64,000 nt of DNA from Arion vulgaris (lineage: Eukaryota > Mollusca > Gastropoda > Stylommatophora > Arionidae), in NCBI GenBank assembly GCA_020796225.1, contig CM036755.1:67028049-67092048 (forward strand), in the 5' to 3' direction. Made by a program: the position numbers and the translations under genes. Positions 53,360 through 63,980 of the stretch are shown piece by piece. Position 1 is the stretch's first letter, and each line of letters starts with the position of its first letter. Below the pieces are notes generated by a model. It was not told where the DNA came from and made no database searches. It saw only the letters and a program-made list of their open reading frames with translations.

Positions 53360-56300
53360 CAGGCATGTCTAGGACAAATAATCTCTCCCCCCTATCTCTA
53401 TTACATGTAAGCCTAGGACAATATAATCACTCCTTCTATCTCTATTACATGTAAGCCTAGGACAATATAATATCTACCCCGTATCTCTATTACATGTAAG
53501 CCTAGGACAATATAATCACTCCCTCTATCTCTATTAAATGTAAGCCTAGGACAATATAATCACTCCCTCTATCTCTATTACATTTAAGCCTAGGACAATA
53601 TAATCTCTCCCTCTATCTCTATTACATGTAAGGCTAGGACAATATAATCTCTCCTCTATCTCTATTCATGTAAGCCTAGGACAATATAATCACTCCTTCT
53701 ATCTCTATTACATGTAAGCCTAGGACAATATAATATCTACCCCGTATCTCTATTACACGTAAGCCTAGGACAATATAATCTCTCCCTCTATCTCTATTAC
53801 ATGTAAGCCTAGGACAATATAATCTCTCCCTCTATCTCTATTACATGTAAGCCTAGGACAATATAATCTCTCCTTCTATCTCTATTACATGTAAGCCTAG
53901 GACAATATAATCTCTCCCTCTATCTCTATTACATGTAAGCCTAGGACAATATAATCACTCTCTCTATCTCTATTACATGTAAGCCTAGGACAATATAATC
54001 ACTCCCTCTATCTCTATACATGTAAGGCTAGGACAATATAATCTCTCCTCTATCTCTATTACATGTAAGCCTAGGACAATATAATCACTCCTTCTATCTC
54101 TATTACATGTAAGCCTAGGACAATATAATCTCTCATTCTATCTCTATTACATGTAAGGCTAGGACAATATAATCTCTCCTTCTATCTCTATTACATGTAA
54201 GCCTAGGACAATATAATCTCTCCCCCTATCTCTATTACATGTAAGCCTAGGACAATATAATCACTCCTTCTATCTCTATTACATGTAAGCCTAGGACAAT
54301 ATAATCACTCCCTCTATCTCTATTACATGTAAGCCTAGAACAATATAATCTCTCCTTCTATCTCTATTACATGTAAGCCTAGGACAATATAATCTCTCCC
54401 CCTATCTCTATTACATGTAAGCCTAGGACAATATAATCACTCCTTCTATCTCTATTACATGTAAGCCTAGGACAATATAATCTCTCCTTCTATCTCTATT
54501 ACATGTAAGCCTAGGACAATATAATCTCTCCTTCTATCTCTATTACATGTAAGGCTAGGACAATATAATCACTCCTTCTATCTCTATTACATGTAAGGCT
54601 AGGACAATATAATCTCTCCCTCTATCTCTATTACATGTAAGCCTAGGACAATATAATTTCCCCCTATCTCTATTACATGTAGCCTAGGACAATAAATTTC
54701 CCTATCTCTATTACATGTAAGGCTAGGACAATATAATCACTCCCTCTATCTCTATTACATGTAAGCCTAGGACAATATAATCTCTCCCTCTATCTCTATT
54801 ACATTTAAGCCTAGGACAATATAATCACTCCTTCTATCTCTATTACATGTAAGCCTAGGACAATATAATCTCTCCCTCTATCTCTATTACATGTAAGGCT
54901 AGGACAATATAATCTCTCCTTCTATCTCTATTACATGTAAGGCTAGGACAATATAATCTCTCCCTCTATCTCTATTACATGTAAGGCTAGGACATTATAA
55001 TCACTCTCTCTATCTCTATTACATGTAAGCCTAGGACAATATAATCTCTCCTTCTATCTCTATTACATTTAAGCCTAGGACAATATAATCTCTCCCTCTA
55101 TCTCTATTACATGTAAGCCTAGGACAATATAATCACTCCTTCTATCTCTATTACATGTAAGGCTAGGACAATATAATCACTCCTTCTATCTCTATTACAT
55201 GTAAGGCTAGGACAATATAATCTCTCCTTCTATCTCTATTACATGTAAGCCTAGGACAATATAATCACTCTCTCTATCTCTATTACATGTAAGCCTAGGA
55301 CAATATAATCTCTCCCTCTATCTCTTTTACATGTAAGCATAGGACAATATAATCACTCTCTCTATCTCTATTACATGTAAGCCTAGGACAATATAATCAC
55401 TCTCTCTATCTCTATTACATGTAAGGCTAGGACAATATAATCTCTCCTTCTATCTCTATTACATGTAAGCCTAGGACAATATAATCTCTCCCTCTATCTC
55501 TATTACATGTAAGGCTAGGACAATATAATCTCTCCCTCTATCTCTATTACATGTAAGCCTAGGACAATATAATCTCTCCTTCTATCTCTATTACATGTAA
55601 GCCTAGGACAATATAATCTCTCCCTCTATCTCTATTACATGTAAGCCTAGGACAATATAATCTCTCCCTCTATCTCTATTACATTTAAGCCTAGGACAAT
55701 ATAATCTCTCCTTCTATCTCTATTACATGTAAGCCTAGGACAATATAATCTCTCCCCCTATCTCTATTACATGTAAGGCTAGGACAATATAATCACTCCT
55801 TCTATCTCTATTACATGTAAGCCTAGGACAATATAATCACTCCTTCTATCTCTATTACATGTAAGGCTAGGACAATATAATCTCTCCCTCTATCTCTATT
55901 ACATGTAAGCCTAGGACAATATAATCACTCCCTCTATCTCTATTACATGTAAGGCTAGGACAATATAATCTCTCCTTCTATCTCTATTACATGTAAGCCT
56001 AGGACAATATAATCTCTCCTTCTATCTCTATTACATGTAAGGCTAAGACAATATAATCACTCCCTCTATCTCTATTACATGTAAGCCTAGGACAATATAA
56101 TCTCTCCTTCTATCTCTATTACATGTAAGGCTAGGACAATATAATATCTCCTTCTATCTCTATTACATGTAAGGCTAGGACAATATAATCTCTCCTTCTA
56201 TCTCTATTACATGTAAGCCTAGGACAATATAATCACTCCTTCTATCTCTATTACATGTAAGGCTAGGACAATATAATCACTCTCTCTATCTCTATTACAT

Positions 56301-57800
56301 AGTGCCTAGGACAATATAATCACTCCTCTATCTCTATTACATGTAAGCCTAGGACAATATAATCACTCCTTCTATCTCTATTACATGTAAGCCTAGGACA
56401 ATATAATCACTCCCTCTATCTCTATACATGTCCTAGGACAATATAATCACTCCCTCTATCTCTATTACATGTAAGCCTAGGACAATATAATCTCTCCTTC
56501 TATCTCTATTACATGTAAGCCTAGGACAATATAATCTCTCCCTCTATCTCTATTACATGTAAGCCTAGGACAATATAATATCTACCCCGTATCTCTATTA
56601 CATGTAAGGCTAGGACAATATAATCACTCCCTCTATCTCTATTACATGTAAGCCTAGGACAATATAATCACTCCTTCTATCTCTATTACATGTAAGCCTA
56701 GGACAATATAATCACTCCTTCTATCTCTATTACATGTAAGCCTAGGACAATATAATCTCTCCTTCTATCTCTATTACATGTAAGGCTAGGACAATATAAT
56801 ATCTACCCCGTATCTCTATTACATGTAAGCCTAGGACAATATAATCACTCCTTCTATCTCTATTACATGTAAGCCTAGGACAATATAATCACTCCTTCTA
56901 TCTCTATTACATGTAAGCCTAGGACAATATAATCACTCCTTCTATCTCTATTACATGTAAGGCTAGGACAATATAATCACTCCTTCTATCTCTATTACAT
57001 GTAAGCCTAGGACAATATAATCACTCCTTCTATCTCTATTACATTAGCCTATGACAATATAATCACTCCTTCTATCTCTATTACATGTAAGCCTATGACA
57101 ATATAATCACTCCTTCTATCTCTAATACATGTAAGCCTATGACAATATAATCTCTCCTCTATCTCATTACATGTAAGCCTAGGACAATATAATCTCTCCT
57201 TCTATCTCTATTACATGTAAGCCTATGACAATATAATCACTCCTTCTATCTCTATTACATGTAAGCCTATGACAATATAATCACTCCTTCTATCTCTAAT
57301 ACATGTAAGCCTATGACAATATAATCTCTCCCTCTATCTCTAATACATGTAAGCCTAGGACAATATAATCTCTCCTTCTATCTCTATTACATGTAAACCT
57401 AGGACAATATAATCACTCCTTCTATCTCTATTACATGTAAGCCTAGGACAATATAATCACTCCTTCTATCTCTATTACATGTAAGCCTAGGACAATATAA
57501 TCACTCCTTCTATCTCTATTACATGTAAGCCTAGGACAATATAATCACTCCTTCTATCTCTATTACATGTAAGCCTAGGACAATATAATCGCCCCCTATC
57601 TCTATTACATGTAAGCCTAGGACAATATAACATCTCCCCCCTCCCCTATCTCTATTACATGTAAGCCTAGGACAATATAATCTCTTCTTCTATCTCTATT
57701 ACATGTAAGCCTAGGACAGAAGAATCCCTCCCCTTATAGCTATCACTTTGAAGACTAGGACAGTAGAATCTCCCACCATTTCTCTATCACGTGTATGCCT
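53359..57800 (+). repeat. 44-bp satellite array, about 100 units
   Basis: Core tctattacatgtaagcctag followed by gacaatataatc and a variable ctctccctcta spacer. Each consensus unit has the palindrome ttacatgtaa and, one base later, cctagg. Unit variants (cctagg or gctagg; tctct or cact; ccct or cttc; the rarer atctaccccg) form patches. The outermost units (53359-53400 and 57715-57800) are the most diverged, as expected under unequal crossing over. No spacers and no ORF. Confidence 0.97.
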
Positions 57801-58073
57801 AGAACAATAACTCCATATACGACTATGGAAGTTGAAAGCATCACTATTTATCCATTACATTCGACATCGGACGGTTTTGAACATTTCTAAGGAAAAAAAA
57901 ACGTAACGAATATTTGTCGCATTCATTTTGTATTTCAAATGAACAGGATGGCATGATACAGCGCGATCGATCGATGGCCAATCAATCAATTGCTCCGAGT
58001 TTACACGCATGTTGTAACACAGAATAGAATAATATAAAAATAAGTGTGTTCATTAATGGTTTTCTGAAGCGTG

Positions 58074-59371
58074 AACAACTTTTGAACTCTGTTCTGGAAT
58101 CATGAAATTTGGACAGCTTATTCATGTTGGTCAGGCAAATCTCTCTGTGATTAAGTGACTAAGCCATTGCCTTAACAACTTTTGAACTCTGTTCTAGAAT
58201 CATGAAACTTGGACAACTTATTCATGTTAGTCGAGCAAATCTCTCTGTGATTAAGTGACTAAGCCATTGCCTATACAACTTTTGAACTCTGTTCTAGAAT
58301 CATGAAATTTGGACATCTTATTCATGTTGGTCGAGCAAATCTCTCTGTGATTAAGTGACTAAGCCATTGCCTTAACAACTTTTGAACTCTGTTCTAGAAT
58401 CATGAAATTTGGACAGCTTATTCATGTTGGTCGAGCAAATTTTCTGTGATTAAGTGACTAAGCCATTGCCTTAACAACTTTTGAACTCTGTTCTAGAATC
58501 ATGAAACTTGGACAGCTTATTCATGTTGGTCGAGCAAATCTCTCTGTGATTAAGTGACTAAGCCATTGCCTTAACAACTTTTGAACTCTGTTCTAGAATC
58601 ATGAAATTTGGACAGCTTAGTCATGTTGGTCGAGCAAATCTCTCTGTGATTAAGTGACTAAGCCATTGCCTTAACAACTTTTGAACTCTGTTCTAGAATC
58701 ATGAAACTTGGACAACTTATTCATGTTAGTCAGGCAAATCTTCTGTGATTAAGTGACTAAGCCATTGCCTTAACAACTTTTGAACTCTGTTTTTAGAATC
58801 ATGAAACTTGGACAACTTATTCATGTTAGTCGAGCAAATCTCTCTGTGATTAAGTGACTAAGCCATTGCCTTAACAACTTTTGAACTCTGTTCTAGAATC
58901 ATGAAACTTGGACAGCTTATTCATGTTGGTCAGGCAAATCTCTCTGTGATTAAGTGACTAAGCCATTGCCTTAACAACTTTTGAACTCTGTTCTAGAATC
59001 ATGAAATTTGGACAGCTTAGTCATGTTGGTCGAGCAAATCTCTCTGTGATTAAGTGACTAAGCCATTGCCTTAACAACTTTTGAACTCTGTTCTAGAATC
59101 ATGAAATTTGGACATCTTATTCATGTTGGTCGAGCAAATCTCTCTGTGATTAAGTGACTAAGCCATTGCCTTAACAACTTTTGAACTCTGTTCTAGAATC
59201 ATGAAATTTGGACATCTTATTCATGTTGGTCAGGCAAATCTTCTGTGATTAAGTGACTAAGCCATTGCCTTAACAACTTTTGAACTCTGTTCTAGAATCA
59301 TGAAACTTGGACAACTTATTCATGTTGGTCGAGCAAATCTCTCTGTGATTAAGTGACTAAGCCATTGCCTT
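58074..59371 (+). repeat. 100-bp satellite array, 13 units, built on a SINE-C head
   Basis: Each unit reads acaacttttgaactctgttc, tagaatcatgaaatttggac, cttattcatgttggtcgagc, aaatctctctgtgattaag, then tgactaagccattgcctt. The last about 30 bases are the tRNA-like A-box end of SINE-C (compare 24566-24602). The final unit passes without a break into the downstream half of the SINE at 59372. A few units are 98-99 bp through loss of a tc pair. Confidence 0.95.
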
Positions 59372-59398
59372 GCGATCCGAACGTTGTGAGTTCCAATA
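59335..59398 (+). mobile_element. SINE-C 5' part terminating the 100-bp array
   Basis: ctctctgtgattaagtgact, aagccattgccttgcg, then gtgagttccaatacgg in the B-box position (two changes from gggttcgaatccgg). Confidence 0.7.
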
Positions 59399-59495
59399 CG
59401 GATCTCAGTCGTCTCTTACGACAAGCTTTGTATGTAGGAGTGTTGCTATTCATTGCTCCCACTGCAAGCCCCGGCAACGTACGGATGAGTTCGTC
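59399..59495 (-). mobile_element. SINE-A/B head fragment
   Basis: cagtcgtctcttacgacaag, gtgttgctattcattgctcc, gccccggcaacg: the shared head module, reversed. Confidence 0.65.
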
Positions 59496-59511
59496 AATCT
59501 ATACCTTGTCT

Positions 59512-59667
59512 CAGTGGCGGCTCGTGATCAGTTTTGTTGGTGGGGCCAGACATATTTTTCCGGATAAATTATGGTTTTTGGTTGCTATATTTTAACTTAT
59601 AAAATAATAAATACATTATTTTTGGTGGGGCCTGGTCCCACTGGCCCTTAATGACGAGCCGCCACTG
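59512..59667. mobile_element. hAT-type MITE copy 1 with 8-bp TSD
   Basis: 156 bp with perfect 14-bp inverted repeats cagtggcggctcgt / acgagccgccactg. Flanked by ccttgtct at 59504-59511 and 59668-59675. The 8-bp duplication and CAG..CTG ends fit the hAT superfamily. Non-coding. Confidence 0.9.
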
Positions 59668-59789
59668 CCTTGTCTCATTCATCCACTCATCAATCTGTCA
59701 AAATATAACACACAACAGTTCATTTATCTATCACTCCATCTGATCGTTCAACCATAGAATGATGTCCACGTATTTATTTATCCATCGAT

Positions 59790-59905
59790 TCTTCTTCACT
59801 TTTCAACTAACTCCCAACGGAGCACATGTCTTCAACAAACTTCTTCCAGCTCTTCCTCTCTCCTGCCATCTCTTCCAATTCTTTCCATGTTTACCTATCC
59901 TGTTT
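59790..59905 (-). pseudogene. Non-LTR RT C-terminal remnant
   Basis: Nucleotide match to 20338-20470 (cttttcaactaactcccaac, ggagcacatgtcttcaa, cagctcttcctctctc). Confidence 0.6.
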
Positions 59906-59911
59906 TTGGGA

Positions 59912-60097
59912 TCCAGAAGCTTTGAGCTTTCAGATCTTCGGCTCGGTGCCATTCACATCGTAACCCTTGGGTTCGGGGCCAGGAACAGCGTAAATCTGGA
60001 GAACCTGTGGCTTTTCTGCCAGCCCGCGGAATTGAACCACACTCAGGGGCTTGTCACCCGTCGTCCGACGCGCTCTGAACACGCTGGGCAGGCTGGC
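59912..60097 (-). mobile_element. SINE-P copy 4
   Basis: atccagaagctttgagcttt, ttcggctcggtgccattcac, cagcccgcggaattgaacc, ctgggcaggctggc. Two copies of the internal motif. Confidence 0.75.
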
Positions 60098-60151
60098 AAT
60101 CCTTTCCACCACCAATTCTGGCAGCTTTCCTACAGGAGAGAAGGTTAGTCG

Positions 60152-60186
60152 GTATCACCGGATCCTTTCGGCGTTCCCGGTGATAC
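60152..60186. other. Perfect 10-bp hairpin
   Basis: gtatcaccgg (60152-60161) pairs with ccggtgatac (60177-60186) around a 15-nt loop. No element boundary recognised. Confidence 0.6.
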
Positions 60187-60490
60187 GTCATTTGGCAACC
60201 CCCATCCTGTTGGCGGACCTTTCAATGGTTCGGATGGTTGAGTTTAGTTATTTCTTATTGTTGTCCTTCTCATGTTTATTGTAGAGTTCTTGGCTCATTT
60301 TTTTTCTACTACGGGGTAAAGTAGCTAGCCCAAGCCCATTTCGATTCATCTTTCAATTAATCCATGCATCCAGTCCTGGAAGTTGACCTACTTATTCATG
60401 CCCAGCTAGTTGTGTTCTTAACATCGCTCATAGTGTAGGGCTAGGCAATGGGTGCCGTAAGAAATAAGGATTTGTGGTTCGAATCCTAAG
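60187..60490. other. Unannotated spacer
   Basis: ctacggggtaaagtagctagccc (about 60307) resembles 27365-27390, so part may belong to an undefined repeat. Confidence 0.4.
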
Positions 60491-60494
60491 AAAT

Positions 60495-60695
60495 GGATAA
60501 CCATCATTTTTTCGGACGTGTGATGAAAAGGATGGGAGGGAGGGGGCGTTATAACACATTTGACAACCGGTAAAATCGAAGGGAGATGAGACAGTGGAAG
60601 ACAGAGAAAGAGAGATATTTTAGACACCTAACGTCATGTCACGGAAGAGCGTCAACATTTGAGATGATAGCAAATACCAGGGACAGATAATCAAT
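60495..60695 (+). pseudogene. RTE-like C-terminal fragment (RRMMRIPWTA subfamily)
   Basis: Plus strand: FFGRVMKRM, then broken, ATFEM..-equivalent STFEMIANTRDR followed by a stop. Matches 52438-52640 in reverse. Confidence 0.7.
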
Positions 60696-60703
60696 GATCT
60701 CAC

Positions 60704-60985
60704 TAGAGCCACAGTAGCGTAGTTGTAAGTGAACTCGCTTCGTAGGCTGGTGGTCTAGGTTCAATTTCACAATGGGCGTTGCATTTTTCCCACTGTGTAC
60801 GGCTCTCAGTTTTACCCAGCCTCAATTGGGTACCAAGACAAGTTCTAGGAAGTATAGACAGCCGGCATGATGTTGACCACATCATGAATAGTGTGTCGAC
60901 GTTCAATGAAAAATACATACCTAATACCGTATTAGCCTATATACAATATGGTATGAAAAGGGTTCCTTTACTTTTACTTAACTCA
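60704..60985 (+). mobile_element. SINE-T copy 2
   Basis: gagccacagtagcgtagttg, B-box-like aggttcaatttc, ccagcctcaattgggtacc, gtatgaaaagggttccttta. Aligns end to end with 14350-14630. Confidence 0.85.
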
Positions 60986-61516
60986 TTGTGGACGAAATGC
61001 CACACTACGAGGCTTTGGGTTGGACTCTTTTTACCAGGAGGCAGACTAAATGGCGTTTTTTTGTTCTAAAAACGAATGACTTGTAGAAACATGGCTTTGC
61101 TCTCGTCCACTTAGAATTAAGATTGCCTACACCATCCGGCACGGCACCTGATGATGACCTTACACAATAACATTTCTTTTAATAATGAAAAACCGGGTCT
61201 ATAGACATCTTAAGTTTAGCTAGTATTACAAATGTCTTGTTCGCAAAAGGATTGAAGAAATCGAATGATACGGAACAAGTAAAACAAAATAAAACGAAGT
61301 AGAAAGTAAGGGAGAGAAACGGCAAGAACTTTTTGCTACTATTGTTTTTTTTCAATCCGCTGTAAGTAAATCAATTTTCCCTGATGACGACATCAATATT
61401 TGCAGTGGTTGCCTACACATTGAAACCTGCTGACGATGGAAGGGCCCGAAGCTTCTGAAATAAGTCGCTTCAATTTACATCAGTAGCGGGTGGGGATATG
61501 TTGAATAGCAAATATG

Positions 61517-61518
<2 letters not shown>
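60986..61518. other. Unannotated spacer
   Basis: No gene or shared repeat recognised. Confidence 0.5.

Positions 61519-61557
<39 letters not shown>
61519..61557 (+). repeat. (GA)n microsatellite
   Basis: About 19 dinucleotide units. Confidence 0.95.
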
Positions 61558-61558
<1 letters not shown>

Positions 61559-61653
61559 CGATGTAAGAGCATATTGTTGATTAATATTAACGTGTGATGT
61601 CAACAACGACATTTATATAGAAAGACGAGAAAGTATACAAAAGACTCAATAAT

Positions 61654-61655
<2 letters not shown>

Positions 61656-61725
<70 letters not shown>
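61656..61725. repeat. (TA)n microsatellite, left of MITE
   Basis: Long TA run ending ttata at the MITE boundary. Confidence 0.95.
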
Positions 61726-61876
61726 CAGTGGCGGCTCGTGCTCATTTTTCGAGGTGGGGCCAGACACAACTTATCGGAAAAATCAGTGTTTTTTAGCATT
61801 TTACTATTCCGGAAGTTATTCCCCTTTCGCTTATTGGTGGGGCCGGATCCCACTGGCCCTTAATGACGAGCCGCCC

Positions 61877-61879
<3 letters not shown>
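61726..61879. mobile_element. hAT-type MITE copy 2 inside (TA)n
   Basis: 154 bp, cagtggcggctcgt / acgagccgcccctg ends, interior similar to 59512-59667 (ggtggggccagacac, cccactggcccttaatg). The host is one (TA)n array, so the target duplication cannot be defined. Confidence 0.85.

Positions 61880-61936
<57 letters not shown>
61880..61936. repeat. (TA)n microsatellite, right of MITE
   Basis: Continuation of the run at 61656. Confidence 0.95.
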
Positions 61937-61940
<4 letters not shown>

Positions 61941-62175
61941 AAGAGCGTCTGACTGAATGGATTAGAACGTGGCTCCATGCAAAAGACCGGTGTTCAGTTC
62001 ACGGTAAGGCAAGGATTTTTTTCTGTTGTGGGCATAAATGAAAAATCCTAAACTGAACAGCTTCGATGGGACTGCACTAGCCATGTGGCCATTAAATTCT
62101 CAGCTCTGCCCACCTGTCCTACACCGCCCTAAAAAGCTGTACAACATGCAGTAGCGACTTTTTTTTTTAATTTAA
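61937..62175 (+). mobile_element. SINE-G copy, full length
   Basis: tRNA-like head gaagagcgtctgactgaatg, gaattagaacg-like A-box region, ggtgttcagttcacgg B-box region, then ctgttgtgggcataaatg, ctgcactagccatgtggcca, cacctgtcctacaccgccct, ending in a T/A-rich tail. Confidence 0.75.
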
Positions 62176-62204
62176 AAAATAATTTATATATATATAAAGG
62201 TAAC

Positions 62205-62300
62205 TTTGCTAAGAGAGGCAAGAAATATCGGTCTCAGTTCCATGGAAGAGATTGAGCGACTTTCCCAGGACAGAGCGGTATGGAGAAACTACTTGTGAGC
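62205..62300 (+). pseudogene. Non-LTR RT extreme C-terminus remnant
   Basis: gagaggcaagaaatatcggt, ctcagttccatggaagagat and gacagagcggtatggagaaa match the minus-strand element at 13991-14903, including the stretch interrupted there by SINE-B. A (TA)n tract follows. Confidence 0.65.
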
Positions 62301-62369
62301 ACTGTAACGTGTAACGGTACGATAGGAATATATATATATATATATATATATAAATAATAATCATTTCTC

Positions 62370-62592
62370 TCGTACTAGACACGCACTTGGGTGGAACCCA
62401 CAAGGGAAAAGGAAACGGGACGTATAAGAAAATCTAGAGACAGTCTTCTTGAGAAATTGGAGGATGCTGAATTATTGTGAGAAACCATAAAAAATGGCAT
62501 GGAGAATGTGAAAATTGGACAACTACTGGAAGAACCTTATGCTTCATCTGGAGCAAGAGGAATAACTCATATATATATATATATATTGAAAA
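62370..62592 (+). pseudogene. Non-LTR RT C-terminus with (TA)n tail
   Basis: Decayed GWNPQGKRK-like start near 62390, SLLEKLEDAEL, then KKWHGECENWTTTGRTLCFI and WSKRNNS, followed by (AT)n. This is the ..W.R....WR....LCS.WS..NN ending of GRP-type ORF2. Confidence 0.7.
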
Positions 62593-62606
62593 AAAATATG
62601 AAAATC

Positions 62607-62708
62607 GGGCATATCCTGTACACGACTTCGTCTCAACTACAGTAAAATTAGTCATCAATTTTCTAGGCACCACGTATACGTTCAGTAGTTTGCTATTGCT
62701 TTCTTGAA
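62607..62708 (-). mobile_element. SINE-M 3' fragment
   Basis: catatcctgtacacgac, ttttctaggcaccacgtat, agtagtttgctattgctttc; truncated by a (TA)n run. Confidence 0.75.
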
Positions 62709-62710
62709 CG

Positions 62711-62768
<58 letters not shown>

Positions 62769-62771
62769 TAT
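62711..62771. repeat. (TA)n microsatellite
   Basis: Pure TA run; its Tyr-Ile frames are not genes. Confidence 0.95.
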
Positions 62772-62948
62772 AACCACATGTTTTGCGCCAATGGATGGAA
62801 GCCTTCATAGCGACAACAGACAACGTAATACATTTAAACAAATTCCGAGCAGTGCTCATTCGAAAGAACGACGACGCTCGGAGTTTTCTACACGTTCAAC
62901 CGTAACTGGGTTGACTGGTTGTGGCATTTCCAGGTAGAGTGAAATACT

Positions 62949-63192
62949 GCTTCTTCTTCTTCGAATGCTTCATATCGACAACTTATTAAACCACTCTTTA
63001 TGATTTGTATGTGATCCAATCCTAAGAGCGATTGTATATTGTGCCAGTTATGCGCCTTGAAGTAGGCTAGCATTTCTGATTTCTGCGACGCTTCTTATTT
63101 ACTAGAGTAGCTTCTTTAGGCATCTACAACAGTCTCCTCTTACGACATGCTTTGTAGATCGCAGTATTCTTTGCTTCCCTTGCGAGACCCAC
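62949..63192 (-). mobile_element. SINE-A copy 8
   Basis: Tail cttcttcttcttcgaatgc at the left, ttcttatttactagagtagc, ctcctcttacgacatgc, head cagtattctttgcttcc. Confidence 0.75.
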
Positions 63193-63624
63193 AGGTAAAA
63201 CACGGGAAGAACCAAATATAAAAAATACTCTAAAAATATTTGTGAGTACTGTTGCCTTGTTTCTAGTGGTAAGTACGGGATGACCTATAACTTCAAAAAT
63301 CTATGTGTACTTAAAATCAATGAGCTAAATTGTTGTTGAATTTATAATCCACCCAGCTATAAATGGGCACTCTGACTTTTAGAAGGAGTTGAGAGAGATT
63401 AATATTCGTCTATGGAGTATTGTATAAGTAATTAGGAACTGGCACTTTTAATTATATCAAAGGTGCTTAGCACTCTAAGCAGCCTCCTGAGTACAGCCAT
63501 TGATTATAATCAGGTTTTAATTAATGACTGAAGAGAGACAGACAGAGAGAGAAGTAAATATATATATATATGTATATGTGCTGGAGATCTATAGAGAAAT
63601 AGTAGTAGGTAAAATACATATATA
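63193..63624. other. Unannotated spacer
   Basis: AT-rich; no gene or repeat recognised apart from a short TA run near 63560. Confidence 0.5.
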
Positions 63625-63863
63625 TGGGCATCTGTGGCTTAGCGATAGTGAACTCGATCACAACCCAAGAGTACCTGGTTCAAACACCGCAGCGGGCAGA
63701 TTGAAAGTAAATTTGTTCCCGTGGATTTTAACAAAAGGTAAAAATAGAAATCACCGTTCAGAAAGCAATGACAAACTACTGAACGTATAGTTGGTGCCTA
63801 GAAACTCGACGACTCATTTTCTGCGGTTGATGGTGACGTCTCGTAGAGGATACTCCATGATTT
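63625..63863 (+). mobile_element. SINE-M copy 6
   Basis: Head gggcatctgtggcttagcga, gaactcgatcacaacccaag, B-box-like ggttcaaac at 63677-63685, body cagaaagcaatgacaaacta, end gtagaggatactcc then an A-rich tail. Confidence 0.85.
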
Positions 63864-63909
63864 AAAAAAAAAAGATTGGGATAGAGGAAGAGAATAGAGG
63901 AATATATTC

Positions 63910-63980
63910 AGAGAGAGAGAGAGAGAGAGAGGGAGGGAGAGAGAGGGAGGGAGAGAGGGAGGGAGAGGGAGAGAGAGTGG
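63910..63980 (+). repeat. (GA)n/(GGGA)n microsatellite
   Basis: Purine-only run at the right edge of the window. Confidence 0.95.

Noticed and set aside
53359..57800. CRISPR array
   Set aside because: The 44-bp units are contiguous without unique spacers, no cas genes occur, and the context is eukaryotic.
61652..62041. ORFs with YIYIYI tracts
   Set aside because: Translation of (TA)n microsatellites.
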